Under the pieces are notes generated by a model. That model searched no databases. It saw only the letters and a program-made list of their open reading frames with translations, and was not told the origin of the DNA. From assembly GCF_000835495.1 (NCBI RefSeq), contig NW_015622547.1:1922001-1986000 (forward strand): a DNA stretch of 64,000 nt, read 5' to 3'. Shown here in pieces: positions 19,561 through 31,039 of the stretch. A program made the position numbers and the translations under genes. The DNA comes from Cladophialophora immunda. Its lineage: Eukaryota; Ascomycota; Eurotiomycetes; Chaetothyriales; Herpotrichiellaceae. How positions within the stretch are numbered: position 1 is the stretch's first letter; each line of letters opens with the position of its first letter.

Positions 19561-21649
19561 ATGTCGGTCTCGGATCAATCCACTATAGCCATGGAGGCAC
19601 AAAACGAAAAGGAGAACCATCAGATTCAGCCCCCGGGAGCGACAGAAAAGCATTTGGGTGTCTCCGGCCCAGAGTTAGCAGGAGAGAATCTCGAAGGAGG
19701 CCATCCCAAGCGTGCGGATGGCAAGATCGAGCTCACCGAAGAAGACTGCTACGATAAACTGGGGTACTCTTTCCCAGGATGGAAGAAGTGGATGATCTTG
19801 GTCATCATTCTTTTGATTCAGACCTCGATGAACCTCAACGCCAGTATCTACGCCAACGGCGTCGACGGCCTTGCAGAGAAATACAGCATCTCGAAGCAAA
19901 AGGCGCGAGTTGGGCAGATGATCTTTCTCATCTGCTACGCCTTTGGCTGCGAACTGTGGGCGCCCTGGTCTGAGGAACTTGGCCGCTGGCCAACACAGCA
20001 GCTATCTCTGTTTCTCGTCAATCTCTGGCAATTACCCGCAGCGCTCGCCCCTAACTTCGGGTCTATCGTTGTCGCCAGAGCACTCGCTGGCCTTTCCACA
20101 GCAGGGGGCTCTGTCACGTTGGGAGTCATCGCAGACCTATACCAGCCCGAGGATTCTGGGTTCCAGTATGCGGTTGCTTTTGTCGTGCTGTCGTCTGTGG
20201 GCGGTGCACCGGTAGGCGCAGTGATCGGCGGCTTCGTAGGCCAATACCTCTCTCTGCCCTGGATCTTTTGGATGCAGCTCTGCATCGGCGGCGCCGTGCA
20301 AGTCATTCACTTTTTCCTTGTCCCCGAGACTCGCGCAACCATCCTTTTGGACCGCGAGGCCAAGAAACGGCGCAAGAATGGCGAAACCAACATCTATGGA
20401 CCAGACGAATTGAAGAAGCCGCGTTTTCCCATGAAGGAATTTGTACGCATTTGGATGAGACCGTTCCAGATGTTTGTCACGGAACCGATTGTGCTCTGCC
20501 TCAGCTTGCTTAGTGGGTTTAGTGATGCATTGTTGTTTACTTTTTTGGAGGCGTTCACGCCTGTGTTTAAACAATGGGGTTTCAAGCCATACCAGGTTGG
20601 GTTGGCTTTTATTTCGTGAGTATTCTATCTTCTCCTGCATATTGAGTCGAAATCCATTGGCCAAATGTCAATCAAAGATTCAATGGTGAGGGGATGTGAC
20701 TGACCATAAAACGATTGCAGGTCACTTGTCGGATATGTGCTCGCATATCTGACATATCTCCCTGTCATTCGACATCATAACAAGATCCGCGCCGACGACC
20801 CGAACAAATTGTCCCCCGAATCTCGTCTGTGGTGGTTACTTTTCTGTAAGTCTCGCTGCTTTCCTCCACGTTCTGCCTTGCTGCCTCGTTTATCCCTGAG
20901 ACTGTTTCTCACAATCTTCACTGACACAACCGCTTTTCTCCCCTCCCAGTGGCACCTCTCGAGACGATTGGACTCTTCGGCTTTGCGTGGACGTCGCTCG
21001 GACCAGACTACGGCATTCCGTGGATTGCGCCCATGATCTTCACCGTCCTAATTGCCATGGCGAACTACGGGATATACAAGGTATGGCTCTAATCTGTAAC
21101 TTGCATCCCCGATTTTCCCAAGACAGCCGAGATGAACGCACATGAATGTGAACGTTAACGGCATGTTTTGGCAGAGCTCGATCGACTACATGATCGCCGC
21201 CTACGGGCCTTACGCCGCTTCTGCGACTGGTGGCAACGATCTCGCAAGAGACTTCCTCGCGGGCATAGCTGCCTTGTACAGTACACCATGTAAGTCACGC
21301 TCTATCTCTCTCCCCTTCCTCCTCTCCTACTTCTTCCCTATTCTTCATGATTGTCACCGTGTCTAACCCCCCTTCTTCGTTACGATTAGTCTACGAAAAC
21401 ATCTCCAAGAAATACACCCTCGAATACCCCTCGACCATCCTGGCCTGCCTGTCCGTCGTGGTCATCGCCCCGATCTACCTCTTCTACTGGAAGGGCGCGT
21501 GGTTCCGCGACCGCAGCAAGTTCGCCAAGGAGCTCAATCTCGGCCGGCAGGGCGCCGTCGAGAGGCGCCGGAGCACCATGCACATGGGCGGCAAGGCTTC
21601 CATGGCAGGCGCGGGAGGCGAGAAGGCGAGGCATGTCGAAAATGTCTGA
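19561..21649 (+). CDS. MFS transporter of the DHA1 drug:H+ antiporter type
   Basis: Five exons: 19561-20615, 20721-20845, 20950-21080, 21175-21289 and 21390-21649. Four GT-AG introns of 94-105 bp have phases that agree throughout; the protein is 561 aa. The start ATG has an A-rich context (caaaaatgtcgg). A soluble N-terminus of ~75 residues precedes the first membrane helix (WMILVIILLIQTSMNLNAS). Helices 2-6 and the loop signature WSEELGRWPTQQ are in exon 1, a cytoplasmic loop (DREAKKRRKNGETN) lies mid-protein, and the remaining helices are split over exons 2-5. The C-terminal tail is basic. Family members export drugs, polyamines or small metabolites; the substrate here cannot be read from sequence. 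No biosynthetic neighbours suggest a cluster. Confidence 0.88.
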
Positions 21650-22489
21650 TCTTTATCACCATCTCCCTACTTACTTATCTATCGCATCTATTCATCTATC
21701 CATTGATGGAACGACTATAACGAGTGGACGATTACCTTCTTTCAATTAATGAGACGAAGAAAAGAGAACGAGAATGCGAGAGTCCGAAAGACAAGCAGGG
21801 ATAAGACTAAGAATTAGGAAGCGGAAGCGAGCGACGAAGACGAAGACGAAGACGAAGACGGGATTCCAGGAGATTTCGGGACCTTTTGAGACGTCGTGAA
21901 ACTGTTTTTGTATTTTTTAATCCATGTGCTCTGTACTTTTAGCCACAAAGTCTCGTATCTGCATACCTCTCTACCTGTCTTGCCTCCAGTGTACCTATTT
22001 CTTTTTCTTTTTCCTGATTCATTCCGTATGTTGTTGCTTCCCCCTCTTAGGAGGATCGTCGCCCCCCCCCCCCCCCCTGATTTCCTCCTATTCTATGACG
22101 AATCGCAGGGGGCCCTTTGAAAGACACGGGGTCCTTTTTCATCGTCCATCGTTGACCCGTACAACAGTGACAATAACAATAACAGTGTGATTGTCAGCGA
22201 GCAAGCAAGCAAGACGCTCCCTCTCATCAGAAGAAGGAAGAAATAAAAAACAGGGCTTTTTTTCATCACATGAATCGTGTCATGTCACCGTAACAACCCC
22301 CCCTTCCCCAGGGAGGGTCGTCCTCGTCGTCCGTCCAGTTGCGCATCTTGAATACACTGTTCCCTTCCAGGGATGGTTTCTTTCTTTCCATACAAATAGA
22401 AACCATTGGCCTATCTTTCGTTCTTCTCAGTCCCATGCATGGATGCACGCACGTAGAGACACGCACAAAAACCACACGACAACGAGGTT
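21650..22489. other. Intergenic region between convergent genes
   Basis: About 840 bp between the MFS gene (plus) and the nuclear-looking orphan (minus). It contains a 5-copy gacgaa purine tract near 21836-21860 and a 16-base C run at 22062-22077. No gene is visible. Confidence 0.6.
22062..22077. repeat. 16-base poly-C run
   Basis: Uninterrupted C run in a convergent intergenic region. Runs like this are prone to length error in sequencing. Confidence 0.9.
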
Positions 22490-25137
22490 TCACATCTTGG
22501 GCAGCAGCACCCTCTTTCCATTGCCCGGGCCGCCGTTCCCACTCGGGGTCCCGTTGCCGCCTGCGCTCGCGGCGGCGGCGGCGGCGGCGTTCCGGCTCGC
22601 GATCGTCTGGTTCACAAACGTCATGGGGATCTTGGTCTGTTGGCCTATGACTTGCATGGTCGGACCACCATTACCGCCGCCGCCGCCACTAGGAGCGCCG
22701 ACATTACCGACGCCCGAGCCTGCGCCTGCGCCCGCGCTGACACTTGGGACCGCACCGGCACTGGTAACGGTGCTGTTAGCGCCCGTTCCAGAGCCCAGGG
22801 GACTCGCCGGATGAGGGCTGTATTGTGGTGTCGGTGCCGGCCCCGGGGCAGATTGGTGTTGGTAGGGCTGCTGAGGAGGTTGGAAGATGAATTGCTGGGG
22901 CCCGTTCAGCAGCGGCGAGCCGAGAGAGTTGTGGCGAGGAGGCATGGCGTGTTGATGGACACTCGGTCGAGGACTGTGCCGGAAAACATTCATGTGGGTG
23001 GTCGAGCGGTGCGGAGGCGCGGGTTTGGGCGGCGCAGGGGCGATCGGTTGACCTAGTCCACTCGAAACCAGGCGTGGCGGCAGGAAAGACGCAGGCCCGA
23101 CAGCGGGGGCCGGTGCTGATAAAGGACTTGGAGGTGGCGGGATGGATTGCGATGATGGAGGTGGAGGAGTGGATACATGGCCGGCCGCCGGCGCGTTGTG
23201 CTGGGGTGGAAATTTCGAGCGTCGGCCACGGCCCCTCGAGTCTGGGCGAATGACTTGATATGATGGTGGTGGCGGCGGGGGTGGTGGCAGGGCAGATGGT
23301 CCCTGGCCAGGAAGCGGAGAGAAATCCAGGCCTTGCTTTGGGAAGACATCTCCTTGGGCAAGAGGCATGTAGATGTACTGACGTTCGGGATGCTGCTGGG
23401 CGACCCAGTCGGAAACGTCTGCCAGCGCCGACAACGCATACGAACTGCTCTCGCCCATGTTGAGAGGTCTGGGGATCAGGTAACCCTTGATGTTCTCGAG
23501 CTCTTTGGCTGCTTCCGCAGAGAGAGCATCCATGGTCTGGGATTTCTTTCGAAGTTGTTCGGTGCGCCATTCGTTGTTTCGTTGTTCCATCTGCTTCAAC
23601 AAGGGGCCAATAACATCCTCATTGAGCACCTGCTGGCGGGCTTGTTCGTCGTACGATTCCAACTGTTGCTTGAAGGGCTTCTCATCCATGATTTTCCTGG
23701 AGGAGTAGCCACGGGGTTGGGTATTTGGTTCGGGAAGCTCGTGATAATGGGGGAAGTAATCCATATCGGAGCCAGATTCGGTATGGGTGTCGTCGTGAGC
23801 GGCGCGGTAAGCTCGTTCGAAGAGGATAATGTCTCCTTCGGCGCCGGCAAGATGTTCTTTGCGGGCTTCGGTGACGCGATTCTGTTTCTGGTCAGATACG
23901 TGCTATCAACAGACTCTCCGTATGGAATTACCTTGAATTGCGCTTCAATTACTTCCTTCTCTTGCTGCAGGCGCTGCTTTTCATGCTCGACCTGGAGGTC
24001 ATAACGTGTTTGGACAAAGTCCTGCACATCTCTCATGGTGGCCTCAACTTCTTCCACTACGCTGTCGTACTCGGGGACATGTCTGTGTGCCTTTGGCTTT
24101 CTGGCGATTTTGGAAGCGTCTCGCCCCGACAATTGATCAAGGATGTCGACCTGCTGAGCGCCCACAATGCTAAAGAATCGTTTCAGCTCCAGCTGCCTCG
24201 CCTTGATTATGGAGATTTCGAGTTTTTCCTCTTGGGTCAGTGGTCGTCTTCGATTTGGTGGTTCAGGGCTTTCACCACCGGCGCGACCTCCTCTACCTCT
24301 GGACTTGCCTTTACCACGTCCACCACCATTTGCATGAGCACCTCCACGACCACCTCGGCCGCCACCTCGTGCCGGCTTCCTAGGAGAGCGGGACTCCGGA
24401 GTGTCGCCATTCTCTGCAGGACGGTAGCGGGTGGTTGCGTCATTTGCGTAGTATGTTGGATTCTGCGCATCGTACTCTGGCCAGAGCTCTTTGTCTTTGT
24501 AATCCTGGAAGCTGATCTTCGCCTTAGTCGCTGTTGTCTCTTTGGCAGATTGCGAGGCGCGGGCAGGCTTTGGCGGTGTCTCGGGGTCGGTTGGGCTTGC
24601 TTCTGAAGGTTTCTGCGATGGGACGTTGCCTGCATCTATTTGATTAGGAGGTGACGAGGCTTGGGTTCCATCACTGCTAGGATCCTGGATAGCCTCCAAT
24701 ACATCCGATCGTGCTATACGCGAGCTTCGTCTCAACGTCTTGGCCGATTCCGGCGGACTGGGTGATGACGAGGTTAGCGACGGAGCACTGTCGGTGTCCG
24801 CAACAGCTCTAGCACTATCTACAACTGGCATTCGAGACGTTCGCTTCCGTGGAGTGGCAGAATCCGACAGCGACGATGTTGTGGAGCCTTGTCGTGCAAG
24901 GCGCTTAGTCTTTGACGAGTGCTCGGCGCCATCTGAGCCCGCGTCGGAAAACTTTCGTTTTCGAGATTTTGTGTTCTTGGGCGGAGTGGACGGCGGCGTT
25001 GATAGAGATGACAACGATGAGGGCGATGATTGTTCTGTAGAAGCGTCGGTTTGTTCCGGGGTGATTTTTGCAGTGCGACTTCTCGTCTCCATGTGGAAGC
25101 TAACCGACGGCCGACGCTCGGTCGACGTGGTAGCCAT
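22490..25137 (-). CDS. Basic, Pro-rich nuclear-looking orphan (867 aa)
   Basis: Two exons, 25137-23932 and 23887-22490, around a short 44-bp GT-AG intron. Splicing turns a frame that drifts into low-complexity sequence into the continuous helix EKEVIEAQFKKQNRVTEARK. Residues 1-210 are Ser/Thr/Pro-rich with basic nuclear-localisation-like patches (KSRKRKFS, PRKRTSR). About 250-290 is a Gly/Arg-rich stretch (GGGRGGRGGAHANGGGRGKG). About 300-520 is a helical, charged core starting RRRPLTQEEKLEISIIKARQ, likely the conserved part. The C-terminal ~300 residues are Pro-rich with poly-Pro and poly-Ala runs. The RG patch and basic motifs suggest a nuclear, possibly chromatin- or RNA-linked protein. 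I do not recognise a named family. Confidence 0.78.
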
Positions 25138-26415
25138 GCTGCTGCGGATGAAGTCAGTTTATTATCCTGCAACTTTTGGAGAAGAGGCTGATTTGAAATG
25201 GAATATGAGGGTAAAGCAGGGATGAAGAAGACGAGACATATGGGTCGGTTATCAGAATGCCGATCGGACCATGTTCGGGCAGACGGCGAAAAAGCACACA
25301 GCGACCAGAGATGGATCAGAGGAATGAAGACTCACTCGTTACGATCCCGGAGAGAGAATCGCCTGGACGCAACTGCTTGGCGAGAAGATTTGACAATTGA
25401 AGAGCAAAGACGCTTTTCAGCTGCTGTCGCACGGGGGTGAGAAGAGCGGCGAGTCCTTCTCCGTGGGCGGAGCTGGTGCTGCTGAGACGGCGGCACTCGC
25501 TCTGCAGGGTGAGATAGAATTCGGGACAGGTAATTCCAGCAGAACTGGGCGGCTTTTGCCGAGATTTGAGATTGGGAAGCGGTGGTGGTGATGGAAGGGG
25601 AGAGCTGGAAGCATTCGGGAGGTGAGGTATTAGTGGCCACAGACAGGGATGAAGTAAACCAGGACCAAGGTGAAAGGGCAACAATGGCATCGCGGCCCAG
25701 GGGCTGAATAGAGGGGCCGATATCAAAGGCCATAATGTGGAACGGCCCGTGAATGAATCGAGAGTGAATAGCGACGGTGAAGGGAAAATCCAGGGCTGGG
25801 GGGGGGGAGTATGATTGTTTCCCTTGTGAGCCTGACACAGCGACCAGAGTTTGGCAGATGGAAGTGAGAAGCATTTTGCTGTGTTCAAAGGTGCAGCCAG
25901 CGCGCTAGCCGCAGCCGGACTAGCCCCAGCCACTAAACTGCCTACAGTTAGGCGGCTTAGCCTCCCATTCCCGGCGAGCAAGTGGCCGAAAAGAGGCATG
26001 TGCGGTCTGACAGGGCGGAGGAACGCACAGACAGACAGAAGCTGGAGAATGCGCCGTCAGACGACGCTGCTTTAAAACTCGGGCCCAAACACCCCTACTT
26101 AGTATTCGGTGCCCATGGCTCGACCGGTTCGTGCCGCCGAATTCCGCCTCCCAAATGCCGTTTTCCCTTTTGCCCGCCATCCACCCAATGAACATCAGCC
26201 ATCGTCCCATATCCATCAATTCCCATGAAGCATGTCTCCCATACAGCAAATGGTATCTGTAAACCCTACTTGCCATTAATCCTCCAAATCAGCAATCAAG
26301 GATCCGCCAACTCCACGCTAACATGACATTCAAAACAAAAGAACCGCGGTGCCAGTAGCCGCGACCAAAAAAATCAACAAAGAAACCAAAGCTGAACTGC
26401 CAGGCTCCGTTTCAT
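25138..26415. other. Intergenic region upstream of the 867-aa orphan
   Basis: About 1.3 kb between two minus-strand genes. A 227-codon minus frame (25316-25999) and overlapping frames exist, but they carry no family signal and overlap the expected promoter and leader of the downstream gene. A 10-base G run lies at 25798-25807. A GC-rich inverted stretch occurs near 25905-25960. Confidence 0.5.
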
Positions 26416-27969
26416 TCAAACCATGATCTGACTCAATCGACTGCCAGTCGACACCTGGGACTGGGGTCTGTCCTTCTTGACACTTTTGCGCTTCCCGTAT
26501 CCCACCAGGCTGGTCCGCGATCCTGCTGACAGCACGAATCCAGGTAGAATTGGTGGCAGGTCTGCTTCGTCCACAATCGACGGGCCGGGGCTGCCAAGAG
26601 ATGAACTGCCCAGCGTAGGGCTATCCGGCAGAAACTGCTCCTCGCTCTCTGTCTCGGACTCGTCCGTTCGTTTGGGTTCAGCCTTCGCACATTCGAGTGC
26701 TAGGTGCGAATTGCTCCGGAGAGTGGCAAGCGTCCGAGGCGTGATGGTGGTGTTTGCCATGGGCGAGGCTGTTACCATGGTGCCAGCAATAGGGATCGGA
26801 GGTGGTCGAGGGCTGTTGGGTCGGAACAATGGGTGTATTAGTTCTTCTTGCAAGGGGGACTCGAACTTGCCAATTTTAGGTGGCTGTGGGAGCGGCTTGG
26901 TGACGTGTGACGAAGTAGGTCGGGATGTTGGCCGGGAGAAATTGACCGGGCTGGACGGTGGTGATGATTTCGGTTGTCGCGGCGATGAGCCCCAGCCATA
27001 GGCGGTGGCAGTATCCGAGGTCGTGGCATGCGGCGGCGAACTTGACGTGGGAGAGTGTGGCGCAGGGAGAAATGGACCATCCAGCACGTTGGCAGGTGAT
27101 TCAGGTCGACTGCCCGGAATCGTCTCCAGAGCTCCGTGGACGACGGGCGGAGATGAATGGATGACGACGCGTATCTCATGATGAACTGAGGACGTGTCCC
27201 AGCTGTCGAAAGCACTGTCGATAGACATGGCCTCACCGGCTGGAAACGGCGAACTCTCCAGCGAAGATCGACTCGAATACCGCACCCGCTTTGTCTTCGA
27301 TGATCCGGTTCCCACCTTTGTAGCTGACGATCGGCGTGTCGAAGACTCTCCCCTTGAGACAGGAGTGCGTGGCGGTGAGTTAAGAGTCAAGTCCTGCGAG
27401 CCGAACGATTGATCAGTCTGTTGAGTGCCCGGTCTCTTAGCAGCGGACATGGATCGGGCTCTGATGCCAAAGTCCAAGTGGAGTCCAGTGGCCCTTGTTG
27501 TCATCAAGACAGTCTTGGTCCAGGAGGCGAGAAGAACATACAGGGCGACTTGCAAAAGAGCAGAGACCGCCCACACAGCGAACCAAATCCCAAGCAATGT
27601 GGCGAGAGATGTGTCCAAAATCTCTGTTGGAAGGTCACTTCGTCTAACAGCCAGCCATACCAATGCGATCCCGGAGACGATGACACTGACTGCCGCCGAA
27701 ACCACCCCGGCGTAGAAGAGTCCCCATGAACTTGGTGTCGAGTGCTGCGCCTGGCTCCAGAGCTTCTTCACAAAGAGCGTGCCAAAGTAAGCCAGACCCG
27801 CGAGATTGATCAGGTTGAGAACGAAGGTGATGTAAAGGAGAACTCGAAGACCTGAGACCACCGTAACATTGCCGATGTTTGTTGCGAAAATGATATTCAG
27901 CACGCTGCTTGCGATGCCCAAAATGCTCGCCAGGCTCGCGACCGCTGCTATCCTGACCCGTGCCTCCAT
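26416..27969 (-). CDS. Four-TM orphan membrane protein with long disordered tail
   Basis: Single uninterrupted 517-aa frame from MEARVRIAAVASLASILGIA. The first ~170 residues hold four hydrophobic helices: the N-terminal one (residues 7-30), VLLYITFVLNLINLAGLAYF, GVVSAAVSVIVSGIALVWL and LGIWFAVWAVSALLQVALYV. The remaining ~340 residues are Ser/Pro/Thr-rich and disordered, with many SP and TP sites suited to phosphorylation. This layout, a short tetraspan head and a long cytoplasmic tail, recurs in uncharacterised fungal plasma-membrane proteins. I do not recognise the family and infer only membrane location. Confidence 0.75.
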   Translation of the reverse strand: MEARVRIAAVASLASILGIASSVLNIIFATNIGNVTVVSGLRVLLYITFVLNLINLAGLAYFGTLFVKKLWSQAQHSTPSSWGLFYAGVVSAAVSVIVSGIALVWLAVRRSDLPTEILDTSLATLLGIWFAVWAVSALLQVALYVLLASWTKTVLMTTRATGLHLDFGIRARSMSAAKRPGTQQTDQSFGSQDLTLNSPPRTPVSRGESSTRRSSATKVGTGSSKTKRVRYSSRSSLESSPFPAGEAMSIDSAFDSWDTSSVHHEIRVVIHSSPPVVHGALETIPGSRPESPANVLDGPFLPAPHSPTSSSPPHATTSDTATAYGWGSSPRQPKSSPPSSPVNFSRPTSRPTSSHVTKPLPQPPKIGKFESPLQEELIHPLFRPNSPRPPPIPIAGTMVTASPMANTTITPRTLATLRSNSHLALECAKAEPKRTDESETESEEQFLPDSPTLGSSSLGSPGPSIVDEADLPPILPGFVLSAGSRTSLVGYGKRKSVKKDRPQSQVSTGSRLSQIMV

Positions 27970-29851
27970 AGGTTGGTGTAACGCGATGCTGTGGGCAAAG
28001 CAACCCTTGACCTGTCAACGGTGATATGGGCCTTTGCAGTAAAATACTCTAGCCCGAGACTCGCTGGATACAAGAATTGAGGCTGACATCCAGATTCGCC
28101 AGAGTAAACAAAGACACTGATAGAAGTGATAGTCAGGAAAGAAGATTTGGACACGCGTTTGAGAAGTTGACGGGGAGGAATACGGAGAGCGAACAATGAC
28201 GAGCTGAGGTTGTTGTTCTCTCGCGCAGCAGACAAAGTCCGGGGTCCCGGCTTCAGTTGGGATTTTCCTTGCTCACGTTCAGCTCTTTCCCGGCTTTTCG
28301 TTGGTGAGACAAGAGCAGATGGCTGAACAAGGCGGAAGAGGGGTCGAAGGCGACACACGCGCTCTCGAAAAGGCCAATGAAGGCGGGGCAGATGGAAGAA
28401 CTGGTGGAGTATCCGAAATTATCATATGCAGAGGCATGCGGGCTTGAGTACGAGGATGTAAACAGAGCATGGAGGTAAGCTGAGGCAAAAGACAAAAAAA
28501 CCGGAGAACGTTTCTTCAACAGCCATAACAGGAACAACGCACCAGCGAACCAGCGACACCCACGGTGCCGGTATGGTTTTTTGTGCACGCGTCCTAGCGT
28601 TTCGCCAATCCACAGTATCAACTAGCCTCAAGCCTTGTGCCGGGGAGGAAGGCTGCTGGCGCGTCATGTTCGTGGAAAGTCTGGGGGGTATCTGGCTTGC
28701 GGCAACAAGGGTTTGGCCGGAGAAATGATGCCGCAAGCAAGACTCGGATGGCAGCACGGCGGAAACTGCGGCAAGTGCGAGCGACGGCACCAAAGGATTG
28801 GTTCTTGACGCGCAGAAGCGAAGAGACCAGAAGGGCCGCGAGCACCGGGGACGCCAGGATGCGCATGTAGGCGATGTTGTTGTGGTTTGTTGGTGGCGAC
28901 CATGCAATCTCGTTATCAAACCTTAAATGCTGGTAGGGCGGAAGGGCCAATTTGCCTGCCCCTCCCGCGCTTCAATTTCTCACCACAAACAAACAGACGC
29001 AATGGGATGGCCTGAAAATCATCCTGGGGCACTCGCAGATCCCGCCCTATCGGAGGTCGCCGTATGCAATAGACGAACGTGGCGACAGGGAAAGGCCTGG
29101 TACGGAATGCTCGCTCTGGTGGGCTGAACGGGGCTGTTTGCTTTGGAAATTGGTGCAAGAGAGCTGGCAGCTCCACCAACAGGCTTGATGGCCTGCCTTC
29201 TCATGGCCGCATGGGCTCTAGACAGAGTAATCACTTTCTGTTGGCTCGAATAGGATGCTGCTCCCGCGAAGCCTTTGGACAGCCGGTGAATCGTAGAGCA
29301 GTCTGAACAAGCGTGAAGTTGGACGACGGCGGAATGAGGCTGACTGTTGCACCACACTGAGGGGCTTGGCGCCAACATGGGCTGTGATTGGACAGCCTGT
29401 CTCGATTGGCGAATGGCCCAAAACGGATGTCCGATATTGACACTATTAGCACCGTTGGAGCGTTGGCCACTCACTTGCCCTCAATCTCTTTCCGGATCGC
29501 GGTGGTTGGAAACCTGTCTCAGGCTATTGAGACGCTTTTGAGATTCAAAGCAGATCTCAATACTCCGTACTCCTGGCTTCAATCTGAGATGCTCCTCGCC
29601 AAATGACCTGCATTCCCTGTCCGCCTATCATGGCCGCAAATCGTCGCATCATGAAACCCTGGGCCTCAAAAGGGGTCTTGCCCCGGGTCTTTCCATTTTC
29701 CTCCGACAGGCATGTTTGTTCTGGGTACTTTTGGGTACTTTTTGGCTCGCGTGAGATCACTCCTCCAGCGCCAACGCTAGGGCCTAGGACCAAGGACCAG
29801 AGACCATCCCATATCGATTTCCCAATCATGATCGAGGACACAATACGAGTA
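27970..29851. other. Gene-poor 1.9 kb stretch
   Basis: It lies between the start of the four-TM orphan and the end of NNF1, both on the minus strand. Small frames at 28618-28950 (minus; an 82-residue product from an internal ATG, hydrophobic start MRILASPVLAALLVSSLL) and 29427-29606 (plus, 59 aa) are protein-like but isolated, with no splice partners or recognised relatives. I do not call them genes. Confidence 0.45.
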
Positions 29852-30572
29852 CTATCTTGTTGCAGCGACCTCTTGTTCCATTTGCCACACCTCCTCTCTC
29901 AACTCATTGAAGCCGCTTTGTTCGTCTGTGCACATTGCCTCGACGCTTCCCTCAATGTCCTTCACGGCGTGCTCGAGGCTGGCTAGCAGCCGCTCAATTT
30001 CAGCGCGTTGCTCAGAGATTGATCCCCTCATGACCGCGTTCTCTTGCTGGGACTTTTGCAATTTCGTATTCAGCTCCTCGGTCGCTTGTTGCAGGTAGGG
30101 CGTGAAGTGAGCGGTGTGCAATTCGTCTGCGGACAAAGTGTGCAATCTGTCTCCGGTCAGTCGTGCCACGTACGGACAAAGTGCCGACGGCAGGCAAAAT
30201 GGTCGCTCACGGTCTCTCTGGCATTTCGCCTTCTACGGCGCGATGCTTCCTCCTTCTAGCCTCGTCGATCATGTTATCCCACTGGTTCAGGCCCGCGACG
30301 ACCTGTCTTTCTTCTAATATCTTCTCGAAATCGCGCATGCATTCTTCCTCTAACCGCGTGTTCAGTTGTCTCCAGACTCCCTCGAGCGCAGTCGGACAGT
30401 ATTTCGCGGGCGTCGGGAAGCACGAACTGAAGTTCGTGTACGAGTTTGCTTTGAGCGACGATGCCAGGGCGCCCGCAAAAACCTTCTGTAGTGCCGCTGC
30501 GCGAGGTCCTGGTGCGCACGCGACAGGTGCCTCTGGCGCAGGCGAGGGTGAGGCCGAGGCTCGTAGAGCCAT
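29852..30572 (-). CDS. NNF1: Kinetochore protein Nnf1 (MIND/Mis12 complex)
   Basis: Two exons, 30572-30211 and 30146-29852, around a 64-bp GT-AG intron with a good branch sequence (cgactgacc); 218 aa. The N-terminal exon carries the Nnf1 pattern PGPRAAALQKVFAGAL, then NFSSCFPTPAKYCPTALEGVW and ILEERQVVAGLNQWDNMIDEA. The acceptor was chosen over two others because it alone keeps phase and yields RPLHTLSADELHTAHFTPYL, matching the linker that precedes the second helical region. A long coiled coil follows (QRAEIERLLASLEHAVKDI). Nnf1 pairs with Mis12/Mtw1 in the MIND complex, which links inner-kinetochore CENP-C and CENP-T proteins to Ndc80 at centromeres. Confidence 0.85.
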
Positions 30573-31039
30573 GATGGCGGGTGACAGGACTTTTGCCTGC
30601 CTAGTTGTTGTTGAATTCCAGCGATATGTGATGCTGCTGAAAATAGTTCAGCAGCATTGTAACTTGAAGCGAAGACCCAGCACCAAGTCTTGGGTCAAAG
30701 CGAAGGCCAGTTGATTGCGCAGCGACTTGGTCGGATCTGGCTGGAGAGTAAACATGCCAAGACCAACCGACGTCATTCCACCGTGACACAACCACCACAC
30801 CACCACACCAAACAGCACTTTGCCCACCGCCCGCCTTTGCCCGCCCTGCGCTCCAGCCAGCTGCATTGACAAGTCCCCTGCGCCTCTCGTTTCATACCAG
30901 ATGGAGTTGCTTTTCATTATTACTATGATCCTGCATATGGCTAAGTCCGTCATGTTCAATCTGGCATCCCGTAGTCCTTGCAAAAGGGGTATCAAACTAC
31001 ACATGGCTTTCGTGTCAATTTTGGGGGTTCCTTGGCCGT
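30573..31039. other. Intergenic region between NNF1 and the formamidase gene
   Basis: About 470 bp, upstream of NNF1 and downstream of the hydrolase gene. It must include the NNF1 promoter. No motif or gene is evident. Confidence 0.5.

Noticed and set aside
20616..21389. Longer introns (94-105 bp) in the MFS gene as a sign of horizontal transfer
   Set aside because: YOS1 and creB in the same window have introns of 100-135 bp, so the lengths are not out of place.
25316..25999. 227-codon minus-strand frame upstream of the 867-aa orphan
   Set aside because: It opens with no convincing start context, overlaps two other long frames, has low-complexity Pro/Ser sequence and lies where the downstream promoter and leader are expected.
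28618..28950. Small minus frame with hydrophobic start, possible secreted peptide
   Set aside because: Signal-like start but the remaining sequence is basic and unstructured, and three other frames are open over the same bases.
29427..29606. 59-codon plus frame starting MSDIDTISTVGALATH
   Set aside because: Protein-like but isolated, with no splice partner or relatives. Too short to support.
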